The notes beneath the pieces were generated by a model that was not told the origin of the DNA, searched no databases, and saw only the letters and a list, made by a program, of their open reading frames with translations. The position numbers and the translations under genes were made by a program. From an uncultured Oscillibacter sp. (GTDB taxonomy: Bacteria > Bacillota > Clostridia > Oscillospirales > Oscillospiraceae): a DNA stretch of 25,740 nucleotides. The stretch's first letter is position 1; the number at the start of each line of letters is the position of its first letter. Location: NCBI GenBank assembly GCA_902490355.1, contig CABUDN010000011.1:1-25740 (forward strand), read 5' to 3'. Positions 14,355 through 21,066 of this stretch are shown in pieces.

Positions 14355-14833
14355 GAATGTTGTCCTCCTTGTTGGGTGAGATTCGACTGGCGGGACTCCC
14401 GCCCGCTCAGCCATGTATTCCATCCGGAAACCACCTGATCCAGCGCATTGCTCCAACGCTCCGCCCAGGAAGGGTCTGAGGCCGTCTGAGCTGCCGGAAC
14501 CTCATCATGCGCCCGGATCTCCGGCGGGATCAGTGCTCCGCTGCCCCATACCACCGTCAGTGCCAGCACCACGGCAGCCGCTGCCGTGGCGTAACGGCTG
14601 GTAATCAGATGCAGCGTCCGCTCCCGAATCCGCCGCATGAGGCTCTCCCGGCACGAGTGGTCGGGCGTCAGCAGAGGCTGCGGCTCCAGTGCCAGCGTAT
14701 ACCGCTGCAGGCACAAATCGCAAAATGCCAGATGTTCCGCAATCTCCAGGCGGGAAAGGTCATCCAGTGACTCGCCGGCCAGGGCGGTCAATGCCTCGTC
14801 GGTCAAATGTCCATCATCACGGAACAACTTCAT
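14351..14833 (-). CDS. Zinc-binding anti-sigma factor, single-pass membrane protein
   Basis: Likely holds the adjacent ECF sigma factor inactive at the membrane. The 160-residue protein has an N-terminal anti-sigma domain with the zinc motif H34-x3-C38-x2-C41 (HLAFCDLC), a membrane span at about 81-101 and a C-terminal segment of about 58 residues expected outside the cell. The ATG at 14833 has AAAGGAG 6-7 bases upstream. Its start overlaps the 3' end of the sigma gene by 17 bp and its stop overlaps the next gene by 4 bp, so the operon is tightly coupled. The signal that releases the sigma factor is unknown. Confidence 0.8.
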   Translation of the reverse strand: MKLFRDDGHLTDEALTALAGESLDDLSRLEIAEHLAFCDLCLQRYTLALEPQPLLTPDHSCRESLMRRIRERTLHLITSRYATAAAAVVLALTVVWGSGALIPPEIRAHDEVPAAQTASDPSWAERWSNALDQVVSGWNTWLSGRESRQSNLTQQGGQHS

Positions 14834-15335
14834 GGCTTTCACTCCTTTCCAACTGCCGGCGCAGGAAGGCCTTTCCCCGGCGCAGCTGCGTATGAACGGT
14901 TTTGACGGGTCTGCCCAATGCCAGGGCCGTCTCCTCCACGGACCGCTCCTCCAGCAGACACATGCGGCACACCGGCCGGTAGGGTTCGGAGAGCCGTCCG
15001 ATGGCGTCGGCGATTTCTGCCGCTCCGGCACGGCCCAGCACTTCTTCCTCCGCCGGCGGAGCAAGCCCCGGCGGCAGTGCCTCGTCCCCCGGCAGCACGG
15101 TATGGCGGTTCCAGGCACTTTGCAGATAATCCTTGGCCTTATTGGCGGCGATCCGCCCCAGCCATTGCCGCTCATACCCTTCCGGCATGGTGTCCCGGTG
15201 GAGGTAGGCCGCCAGAAATGTCTCCTGCGTCAGATCCTCTGCGGCCGGAGCACTGCGGACCAGCTGAAAACAGATCGTATAGACCAGCCGCTCGTACTGG
15301 ATTACCAGCTGGGAAAACTGTTCCTTGCTTTTCAA
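14817..15335 (-). CDS. ECF-type RNA polymerase sigma factor
   Basis: Sigma-70 family regulator with only regions 2 and 4. With the TTG start at 15335 the protein has 172 residues, normal for an ECF sigma. Region 2 (about 1-70) contains AEDLTQETFLAAYLH and WLGRIAANKAKDYL. Region 4 (about 105-165) contains the helix-turn-helix SVEETALALGRPVKTVHTQL. The TTG is chosen because AAAGGAGG lies 11 bases upstream; no ATG or GTG in this frame is as well placed, and extending further upstream leads to residues without family resemblance. It heads a four-gene operon with its anti-sigma factor and two membrane proteins. Confidence 0.82.
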   Translation of the reverse strand: MKSKEQFSQLVIQYERLVYTICFQLVRSAPAAEDLTQETFLAAYLHRDTMPEGYERQWLGRIAANKAKDYLQSAWNRHTVLPGDEALPPGLAPPAEEEVLGRAGAAEIADAIGRLSEPYRPVCRMCLLEERSVEETALALGRPVKTVHTQLRRGKAFLRRQLERSESHEVVP

Positions 15336-15445
15336 GCCGTCCGCCGCCTCCTTTGTCCATTCACTGTTTATGATACGATACAGCGCTCCGCTTTTCTTCA
15401 GAAAATCGTAAATTTTCCCATTGCCCCCTGCGGCCGCTGTTGCAC

Positions 15446-15475
15446 TTGCAAACACTGGGGTTTCCGTGCTACAAT
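15446..15475 (+). promoter_or_regulatory. Promoter of the dCMP deaminase gene
   Basis: TTGCAA (15446-15451) and TACAAT (15470-15475) with an 18-bp spacer lie 35 bp upstream of the ATG at 15510. The -10 matches 5 of 6 consensus bases. It reads away from the divergent ECF sigma operon. Confidence 0.6.
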
Positions 15476-15509
15476 CATGTCATCCTATACACAAAGTGAG
15501 GGGCTGCCT

Positions 15510-16001
15510 ATGGACCGGATCAGCAAAGAAAACTACTATCTTGATATCGCCGAAACCGTCTTGGAGCGGGCCACCTGCCTGCGGCGGGTATACGGCGCGA
15601 TCATTGTCAAAAATGACGAGATTATTTCCACCGGTTATAACGGCGCCCCCCGGGGCCGGGCCAACTGCGTGGATCTGGGGTATTGTTCCCGGGAAGCCAT
15701 GCAGGTTCCCCGCGGTGAGCGGTACGAGCTGTGCCGCAGCGTACACGCTGAGGCCAATGCCATCATCTCCGCTTCCCGGAGAGATATGGTAGGCGGCACG
15801 CTTTACCTAGTGGGACGGGATGGCCGCACCGGCGCTCTGCTGCCGGATGCCACTTCCTGCTCCATGTGCCGCCGTCTGGTCATCAACGCAGGCCTGGAAA
15901 AGGTCGTCATCCGGCGGACCCAAACCGAGTTTGATGTCGTAGAGGTTGCCGATTGGATTGCGGAAGACGATCTGCTTGCTCCTCCGCTGGACAAGCCTTA
16001 A
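15510..16001 (+). CDS. dCMP deaminase family protein (ComEB-like)
   Basis: Zinc-dependent deaminase that probably converts dCMP to dUMP, feeding dTMP synthesis. The 163-residue protein has the metal and proton-transfer motif HAE (79-81, in CRSVHAEANAI) and the paired cysteines C117 and C120 (SCSMC, where PCxxC is more common). The NGAPRG loop (44-49) is also typical. A large cysteine-containing insertion (ANCVDLGYCSR, 51-61) is common in dCMP deaminases. The ATG at 15510 has GAGGGG about 7 bases upstream; the long open frame before it is spurious. The fusion gene follows after 18 bp and is probably co-transcribed. Confidence 0.87.
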   Translation: MDRISKENYYLDIAETVLERATCLRRVYGAIIVKNDEIISTGYNGAPRGRANCVDLGYCSREAMQVPRGERYELCRSVHAEANAIISASRRDMVGGTLYLVGRDGRTGALLPDATSCSMCRRLVINAGLEKVVIRRTQTEFDVVEVADWIAEDDLLAPPLDKP

Positions 16002-16019
16002 AGAAAGGAAGACGCGAGT

Positions 16020-18323
16020 TTGAAAGCAGGACTTGTCACCTTTTACCATATTCATCACTACGGCGCATTGCTGCAGGCCGCCGCGACGGAGCGTGCAGTG
16101 GAATCTCTGGGCGGGGAATGCGAGATCATTGACTATTACGTCAATCAAAACAACGCGCTCTTCCGCCGTCCCACCGGAGTCGGCTCCGCAGCGGCGGATG
16201 CCCACACGGCGATGCATTACGCTGCGCTCAAACGCCGCTATGACCGCTTTGAACAGTTTTCCGCAGACCACCTGCATATTTCCGCGCAGCACTATGAAAA
16301 CCGCTGGGCTCTGGCAGGCGCGTCTCTTCCCTATGACGTGCTGCTCTCCGGCAGCGATCAAATCTGGAACCCCACCATTTTCCCCGACGGCCGCTTTGAT
16401 CCTGTCTTCTTCGGGGCCTTTTCTTCCCTGCGCAAAATCGCCTATGCACCGTCCTTCGGCATCTCCCATATTCCCGAGCGGATGGAGGAGGAACTCCAGT
16501 CCTACCTCAAGAGCTTTTCCCATCTTTCTGTCCGGGAGCGGCAGGGCCAGACCATCATCCGGGACCTGACCGGACAGACGGTCCCTGTGGTGCTGGATCC
16601 CACGCTGCTTCTCACAGGACAGGAATGGTCCGCTATGGCCAATCCGGCCGGCGCAGGCCCGGAGGGCGGATATATTCTCTGCTACGGTATCAGCAAGCCC
16701 GGCGCTCTGATCCCCTATATTCGGATGCTGGCAGAAAAAACCGGCCTGCCGGTGGTGCAGCTGTGCGGCATCCGGCAGCGGATGGTGCCCGGTGCCCGGT
16801 GCGTACTGGATGCCGGACCGGCTGAATTTTTGTCCCTGTTCCAGAACGCCTCCTATGTATGCACCAACTCTTTCCACGGCACGGTATTTTCCGTGCAGTT
16901 CCACCGTCCCTTCTTTACGTCCGTGGCCCCCAGTGAACTGGCTGAGCCGGAGCACTCCCGTACTTTCAGTATTCTCAGCCGCCTGGGGCTGACCAACCGG
17001 ATTGTGGGCAAGGGCGACACCGCCGATCTCTTTGACGCTGTGGACTGGTCGGATGTGGACGCACGGTTGCAGCAGGCCCGGCAATCCTCCCTGACCTATC
17101 TGCGCGCCGCTCTGAGCAACGCGCCCTTTGCGCCGCTTCCTGATGCCGCACCGGAGGCATCCTCCCTTCCTCAGCTGGCAGACCACAACCACTGTACCGG
17201 CTGCGGAGCCTGCGCCAGCGTCTGCCCCCGGGATGCCATCTCCATGAAGCGGGATCAGGAGGGCTTTGCCTACCCGACCGTTAATGCCGATGCCTGCATC
17301 CACTGCGGCCGCTGTACCAACGTGTGTCCTCCGCTTCACCCCCGGCCCCAGGGCCCCCTGCCGGCAGTCTACGCCGCCTGGAACCGGGACGATGCCGTCC
17401 GCAAGGATTCCACCTCCGGCGGCGTCTTTACCGCCTTGGCCGAGTACGTGCTGGAAGACGGCGGAGTCGTTTACGGCGCAGCCATGGACGGCCGCCAGCA
17501 TTTAAGCCACATTGCGGTGTTCCGCAAGGAAGATCTGTGGCGTCTGCGGGGCAGCAAGTATGTGCAAAGCGATCTGGGAGATACCTTCCGGGAAATCCGG
17601 GAGGCCTTGAAAATCCGGCCGGTGCTCTTTACGGGCACCCCCTGTCAGGTGGATGGCCTCTATCGCTTTCTTGGACAGCGGCCGGAAAATCTGCTCACCT
17701 GCGATCTGGTCTGTCACGGCGTTCCCTCTCCCGGCGTATGGGAGGATATGATCCATTCCATTGAAAGCCGAAAGGGCAAGGGTGTGCAGGCGGTGCGGTT
17801 CCGCAATAAGGTCACCGGCTGGAAAGACGGTCACTTCACCACCGTTTACGATGACGGCAGCGTGGATACGGCCCCCCTGTTCCGCACAGAATATGGCCGG
17901 GCCTTTGGGCGGGCGCTGTTTCTGCGTCCCAGCTGCCACCGCTGCCCCTACACCTCCATGACCCGCCCGGGCGATTTCACATTGGGTGACTTCTGGGGCC
18001 TGCATCCGGACGAACTGCCGGAACAGCAGCAGTTGGGCGTCAGCCTTCTGATTGTCAACACGCCCCACGCCAGCCACATTTTTGACCAGCTCCCCGTGGC
18101 ACGCAAGGCTTTCCCGCCGGAACGCGCCATTGCAGGCAATCCCCGGCTGGCTTCTCCCATCCCCGCCTCGCCGGAACGCGCCGCCTTCTTTGCAGCGTAC
18201 GCCTTGGAACCCTTTGATGCCGTCCGCAAGCGGTTTTTCGCATTGCCGGCCCTGCCGGTGCGAATTGCCGCCCGGGTACTCTCTCCGGAAATCAAAGCCC
18301 AGCTGCGCAAAAAAATTCGCTGA
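16020..18323 (+). CDS. Polysaccharide pyruvyl transferase - ferredoxin - FrhB fusion protein
   Basis: A 767-residue multi-domain protein. Residues 1-370 are a polysaccharide pyruvyl transferase-type domain: LVTFYHIHHYGALLQA (5-20), LLSGSDQIWNP (108-118) and CTNSFHGTVFS (281-291). Residues 388-440 hold two 4Fe-4S motifs, with cysteines 392, 395, 398, 402 and 426, 429, 432, 436. Residues 447-767 match the F420 hydrogenase/dehydrogenase beta subunit (FrhB) family: DSTSGGVFTALAEYVL (463-478), FTGTPCQVDGLYRFL and CDLVCHGVPSPG. The TTG start at 16020 is set by AAAGGAAG (16004-16011). FrhB-like proteins with pyruvyl transferases are common in exopolysaccharide loci, where they probably act as flavin/iron-sulfur oxidoreductases rather than with F420. 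No glycosyltransferase is nearby, so the substrate is unknown. Confidence 0.85.
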   Translation: MKAGLVTFYHIHHYGALLQAAATERAVESLGGECEIIDYYVNQNNALFRRPTGVGSAAADAHTAMHYAALKRRYDRFEQFSADHLHISAQHYENRWALAGASLPYDVLLSGSDQIWNPTIFPDGRFDPVFFGAFSSLRKIAYAPSFGISHIPERMEEELQSYLKSFSHLSVRERQGQTIIRDLTGQTVPVVLDPTLLLTGQEWSAMANPAGAGPEGGYILCYGISKPGALIPYIRMLAEKTGLPVVQLCGIRQRMVPGARCVLDAGPAEFLSLFQNASYVCTNSFHGTVFSVQFHRPFFTSVAPSELAEPEHSRTFSILSRLGLTNRIVGKGDTADLFDAVDWSDVDARLQQARQSSLTYLRAALSNAPFAPLPDAAPEASSLPQLADHNHCTGCGACASVCPRDAISMKRDQEGFAYPTVNADACIHCGRCTNVCPPLHPRPQGPLPAVYAAWNRDDAVRKDSTSGGVFTALAEYVLEDGGVVYGAAMDGRQHLSHIAVFRKEDLWRLRGSKYVQSDLGDTFREIREALKIRPVLFTGTPCQVDGLYRFLGQRPENLLTCDLVCHGVPSPGVWEDMIHSIESRKGKGVQAVRFRNKVTGWKDGHFTTVYDDGSVDTAPLFRTEYGRAFGRALFLRPSCHRCPYTSMTRPGDFTLGDFWGLHPDELPEQQQLGVSLLIVNTPHASHIFDQLPVARKAFPPERAIAGNPRLASPIPASPERAAFFAAYALEPFDAVRKRFFALPALPVRIAARVLSPEIKAQLRKKIR

Positions 18324-18327
18324 ACAG

Positions 18328-18368
18328 TTGTAGAAACAACAGACACAGGCTATCCTATCTGATATACT
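18328..18368 (+). promoter_or_regulatory. Promoter region of the rubredoxin gene
   Basis: Two sigma-A-like arrangements are possible: TTGTAG (18328-18333) with TATCCT (18351-18356), 17-bp spacer, or a poorer -35 paired with the better -10 TATACT (18363-18368). An AT-rich 90-bp gap before a strong ribosome site suggests that rubredoxin has its own promoter. Confidence 0.45.
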
Positions 18369-18412
18369 CAGGCATGTGAAAGCCAATACGAGGCTGAAAG
18401 GAGGAAACGCAA

Positions 18413-18571
18413 ATGAAGCAGTATGAGTGCAAGCCCTGCGGCTATATCTATGATGAGGCCGCCGGTGATCCCGACAACGGCATTGCTCCCGGCACCAAGT
18501 GGGAAGATCTCCCCGCCGATTGGGTCTGCCCCCTGTGCGGTGCAGGCAAGGAAGAGTTTGAGGCTCTGTAA
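18413..18571 (+). CDS. Rubredoxin
   Basis: Small iron protein that carries single electrons, for example to oxygen- or peroxide-detoxifying enzymes in anaerobes. The complete product has 52 residues, the standard rubredoxin size. The iron is held by C6 and C9 (YECKPCGYIYD, 4-14) and C39 and C42 (WVCPLCGAGK, 37-46). The DPDNGIAPGTKWEDLP loop is typical. AAAGGAGG (18397-18404) lies 8 bases before the ATG. It follows the iron-sulfur fusion protein by 89 bp and ends at a perfect terminator. Whether it serves the fusion protein is not known. Confidence 0.96.
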   Translation: MKQYECKPCGYIYDEAAGDPDNGIAPGTKWEDLPADWVCPLCGAGKEEFEAL

Positions 18572-18573
18572 TG

Positions 18574-18616
18574 AAAAAGAGGACGCGCTCATATGAGCGC
18601 GTCCTCTTTTTTGCTT
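18574..18616. terminator. Bidirectional terminator between rubredoxin and queT
   Basis: Positions 18574-18611 form a perfect 38-bp palindrome (19-bp arms centred on CATATG; hairpin loop ATAT). The arms end in A5 on the left and T6 on the right, so transcripts from both sides gain a U-tract. It sits exactly between the convergent genes. Confidence 0.93.
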
Positions 18617-18617
18617 T

Positions 18618-19127
18618 TTATGATTTCACCGCCCGGCGGCACAGGGCCGTGTTCCGGGACACCCAGTGCAGCAGCGGCAGACCCAGCACAAAGCACACGC
18701 CTGCCTCTCCCAGGCCCACAGTCACAAAGTTCAGCCCGAATGCAGGCCAGAAGGCCGCGCCGTCCTGAACGGAAAACCAGGCAATCTCCGCTCCCACGAT
18801 GACGGCATTGCAGATCACCGGCGGCAGCGGCGCCAGATAGCGGTTTTTCAGGCGGGACGTCCACAGCGCCGCCAGCAGGGTGGCCAAGGTACCGAATACC
18901 CAGTCCAGCACAAAGGGGGAGCCCAGCAGATTTGCCAGGAAACAGCCTACCGCCAGGCCGGGAATCGCCTCCGGGAAAAAGAAGGGCAGCACGGTCATGG
19001 CCTCCGCCACCCGGAACTGGATTCCGCCATACTGCGGAATGGGCAGCAGCAGGGTCAGCGCGGCATATACAGCGGCAATAATGCCGGCTGTGGCCATCTG
19101 ACGGGTTGTAAAACGGGATTGAGACAT
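18618..19127 (-). CDS. queT: QueT family transporter (queuosine precursor ECF S-component)
   Basis: Membrane substrate-binding subunit of an energy-coupling factor transporter, expected to import a queuosine precursor such as preQ1 or preQ0. The 169-residue protein has about six membrane spans and the family signature IQFRVAEAMTVLPFFFPEAI (about 42-61), followed by GLAVGCFLANLLGS and DWVFGTLATLLAALW. The ATG at 19127 has AGGAGG (minus strand, 19142-19137) 9 bases upstream; the longer open frame covers the structured leader and is not coding. The energizing T and ATPase subunits are not here, which is usual for group II ECF transporters sharing a common module. Regulation is discussed at 19128-19289. 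Confidence 0.88.
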   Translation of the reverse strand: MSQSRFTTRQMATAGIIAAVYAALTLLLPIPQYGGIQFRVAEAMTVLPFFFPEAIPGLAVGCFLANLLGSPFVLDWVFGTLATLLAALWTSRLKNRYLAPLPPVICNAVIVGAEIAWFSVQDGAAFWPAFGLNFVTVGLGEAGVCFVLGLPLLHWVSRNTALCRRAVKS

Positions 19128-19289
19128 AAAAAAATACCTCCTGTTTGGAGGCATACCGACAGCAGTAAAATACGCAGGAAAAGGTCCTACGCAGCCTCCA
19201 TTTTTTTGTTTAGAGAACGGCGGCCGTATACACGGCCCCGAACGAACGCCCCGATCCGGGACGCTTGGACAGGGAGATGGCACCTGTCG
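19128..19289 (-). promoter_or_regulatory. Structured queT leader, candidate preQ1 riboswitch
   Basis: The leader of about 160 bases contains several nested helices. TGGAGGC (19200-19194) pairs with GCCTCCA (19152-19146) and encloses a second stem, TGCGTAGG (19193-19186) with CCTGCGTA (19178-19171, G-U pairs included). The CCTCC of the first helix can instead pair with the GGAGG ribosome site (19141-19137) across a 5-base loop, giving mutually exclusive structures that expose or hide the site. Another hairpin, GGCCGT/ACGGCC, lies at 19237-19222. queT genes are often under preQ1 riboswitches (classes I, II or III), but I cannot match a class consensus, so this is a candidate only. Confidence 0.5.
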
Positions 19290-19295
19290 GGAGGT

Positions 19296-19324
19296 AGTAT
19301 AGCACACCGCTTTCCAAAACGCAA
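19296..19324 (-). promoter_or_regulatory. Promoter of queT
   Basis: On the minus strand TTGCGT (19324-19319) and TATACT (19301-19296) are 17 bp apart. The expected transcription start near 19289 gives the long leader. The -35 lies directly downstream of the U-tract of the terminator at 19325-19358. Confidence 0.7.
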
Positions 19325-19358
19325 GCAAAAAAACAGGCGCCGAAAACGGCGCCTGTTT
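19325..19358 (-). terminator. Terminator of the dusB-sigma-anti-sigma operon
   Basis: On the minus strand AAACAGGCGCCG (19358-19347) pairs with CGGCGCCTGTTT (19342-19331) around a TTTT loop, a perfect 12-bp stem followed by further T residues (to about 19327). It starts about 20 bases after the anti-sigma stop. Confidence 0.92.
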
Positions 19359-19378
19359 CCATCAGAATACGCAAGTAT

Positions 19379-20461
19379 TTATTCTTCAGCCGTCAGCACC
19401 ACAATGCAGCACTGCTCCGTTGTGCGGTCCGGATCTGCCTGTGCCTCCGGGGACTTCCCCGCCGCCTCCAGAATCTGCTGATAGTCCTCCGGATCCATGG
19501 CATAGCCCATTCCCAGCACGCCCTCCTCCGGGCGCTGTGCGTCGGAATACGGCTTGCCCGTATATCCGGCCAGAGCCTGGCCTGCTTCTTCCTGTGTCAA
19601 AAAGGCTACTTGGGCAAATACAACATTGCCGTGGGCCACCCACGCCTCCGTTCCTTCTTCACCGGTATAAACAGATGCCGAAGGCCCAACCGCCTCCTCT
19701 TGCTGGCTGTCATAATTTGCCGGAGTGTCCTGAGATACCGGCTCCTCGGTCGTGGCCGCGGTCACGCCGCCCTGCGCGTCGCTCTCCGGCTCCTGCGCGG
19801 TCTCTTCCCCGGTCGCAGCCGTGCTATTATTTTCCGCAGGGTCTGCCATCTGCGTTTCAGCAGATGCCGGATTCTGCTCAGGTGCCGGTTCCGATGCCTG
19901 CTCGGCAGCAGGATTCTGCCGGGTGTTGGCAGGCGCTTCTTCCGGAATGGTGTCCGCTGCAATCTCGGGCTCCGTCTCTGTCACTGCAGCCCCGAACTGT
20001 TTTGGAGCAATTTCACCGGACGCGGAATCTCCCGAGGCAGGTTCCGTCTGCGGATCCGCCTGCGCGGTTTCTGCCGCCGCTACATCCTGGGCCACCTGCG
20101 CCGTCTCCTGCTGGGAATGCTCCCACGGCCGCAGGGGCGCTACCAATACCGCTACCGCGATACATGCCGCCAGGGGCGCCAAAACCTTGATCCAGCGGCG
20201 TCCGGTTTTCCGGTGCACAGTTTTTCTCGGTGCGGGAGATGCGGCCCGAATGGCCTCCATCACCCCGTCGGCAAATCCTTCGGGAACCGGGGTCTCCTCC
20301 ACATCCGGGAAGGCCGCCCGAATTTCCAGGATCTCATCCACATAGCGCCGGCAGTCCGGACACTGGTCCAGATGTTCCTGTACAGCGGCCATCTCCTCCG
20401 GAGAAAGTTCCCCATCTACATACAGGTCCAGCAGGGCCGCGTATTCTTCACAATATTTCAT
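19379..20461 (-). CDS. Zinc-binding anti-sigma factor with long extracytoplasmic region
   Basis: A 360-residue single-pass membrane protein that probably inhibits the ECF sigma factor encoded just upstream. The N-terminus is a zf-HC2 anti-sigma domain (1-50) with H30-x3-C34-x2-C37 (HLDQCPDC). A membrane span follows at about 91-110. Residues about 115-265 are a low-complexity Ala/Glu/Gln/Pro/Thr-rich linker. The last 90 residues look folded (EAWVAHGNVVFAQVAFLTQEEA onward, split reading) and may be the sensor. AAGGAGGG lies 7 bases before the ATG at 20461, which overlaps the sigma stop by 4 bp. The signal sensed is unknown. Confidence 0.85.
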   Translation of the reverse strand: MKYCEEYAALLDLYVDGELSPEEMAAVQEHLDQCPDCRRYVDEILEIRAAFPDVEETPVPEGFADGVMEAIRAASPAPRKTVHRKTGRRWIKVLAPLAACIAVAVLVAPLRPWEHSQQETAQVAQDVAAAETAQADPQTEPASGDSASGEIAPKQFGAAVTETEPEIAADTIPEEAPANTRQNPAAEQASEPAPEQNPASAETQMADPAENNSTAATGEETAQEPESDAQGGVTAATTEEPVSQDTPANYDSQQEEAVGPSASVYTGEEGTEAWVAHGNVVFAQVAFLTQEEAGQALAGYTGKPYSDAQRPEEGVLGMGYAMDPEDYQQILEAAGKSPEAQADPDRTTEQCCIVVLTAEE

Positions 20462-21066
20462 TTGCAGCCCTCCTTTTCTGTTTCTTTGGACGCAGCTGCG
20501 CCGGAAAAGTTCCCGCTTTCCAGAAGAAATTTGCGCAGCTGCCTGCGTCCCCGGCTGATGCGGGACTTCACCGTTCCCACATCCAGAGAAAGCACCTGTG
20601 AAATCTCATCGTAACTGAGCTGGTGCATCTCCCGCAGCACCAGAACCTGCCGGTGCTCCGGAGACAAGGCCGCCAGCCCCGCTTCCACCTGTTCCCGCAG
20701 CTCCCGGCGCTCCGCCACATCCTGCGGAGACGGCGCCGGATCCACCGCGTCAATCTTTATCTCCTCATCATCCAGAGAGGCCCCCGCCGCAGCCCGGTGG
20801 CGGCCCTCCCGGCGCAGCAGATCCACGCAGGCATTGGAGGCCAACCGATAGAGCCAGGTGGAAAAGCTGGCCTCTCCCCGGAAAAACCGCAGCCCCTGCC
20901 AGGCGGAGAGAAACGCCTCCTGTGCCGCCTCCGCAGCATCTTCCGGATTGCGGCACATCCGCGTTGTCAGGGCAAACACCCGCTTTTCGTACAGCCGCAC
21001 CAACTCGGCAAAGGCATCCTGATCCCCCTGCCGGGCAGCTTCAATCCATTCTTCTTCCCGCATCAT
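20458..21066 (-). CDS. ECF-type RNA polymerase sigma factor (RpoE/SigW-like)
   Basis: A 202-residue sigma-70 family factor with regions 2 and 4 only. Region 2 (about 9-85) includes AFAELVRLYEKRVFALTTRM, EDAAEAAQEAFLSAW and FSTWLYRLASNACVDLLRR. Region 4 (about 125-180) includes LSPEHRQVLVLREMHQLSYDEI, given here in overlapping parts, and the recognition helix LDVGTVKSRISRGRRQLR. Either of two consecutive ATGs (21066 or 21063) could be used; AAGGGA lies about 6 bases before the first. The first ATG overlaps the dusB stop by 4 bp and the sigma stop overlaps the anti-sigma start by 4 bp, so the three genes form one coupled unit. Confidence 0.9.
   Translation of the reverse strand: MMREEEWIEAARQGDQDAFAELVRLYEKRVFALTTRMCRNPEDAAEAAQEAFLSAWQGLRFFRGEASFSTWLYRLASNACVDLLRREGRHRAAAGASLDDEEIKIDAVDPAPSPQDVAERRELREQVEAGLAALSPEHRQVLVLREMHQLSYDEISQVLSLDVGTVKSRISRGRRQLRKFLLESGNFSGAAASKETEKEGCK

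Noticed and set aside
15807..17501. Open frame of 564 codons on the minus strand across the pyruvyl transferase fusion
   Set aside because: Antisense shadow; the plus-strand frame carries all expected motifs.
16020..18323. A genuine F420-dependent hydrogenase subunit
   Set aside because: The FrhB domain family is much wider than F420 enzymes; no hydrogenase partner is present, so only the domain similarity is claimed.
19146..19200. TPP riboswitch because of GCGTAGGA
   Set aside because: The other obligatory TPP segments (CTGAGA and ACCTGATC type) are missing.
19185..19206. Short upstream reading frame (ATGGAGGCTGCGTAG) in the queT leader
   Set aside because: Four codons without a ribosome site; its bases are better explained as the strand of a helix.
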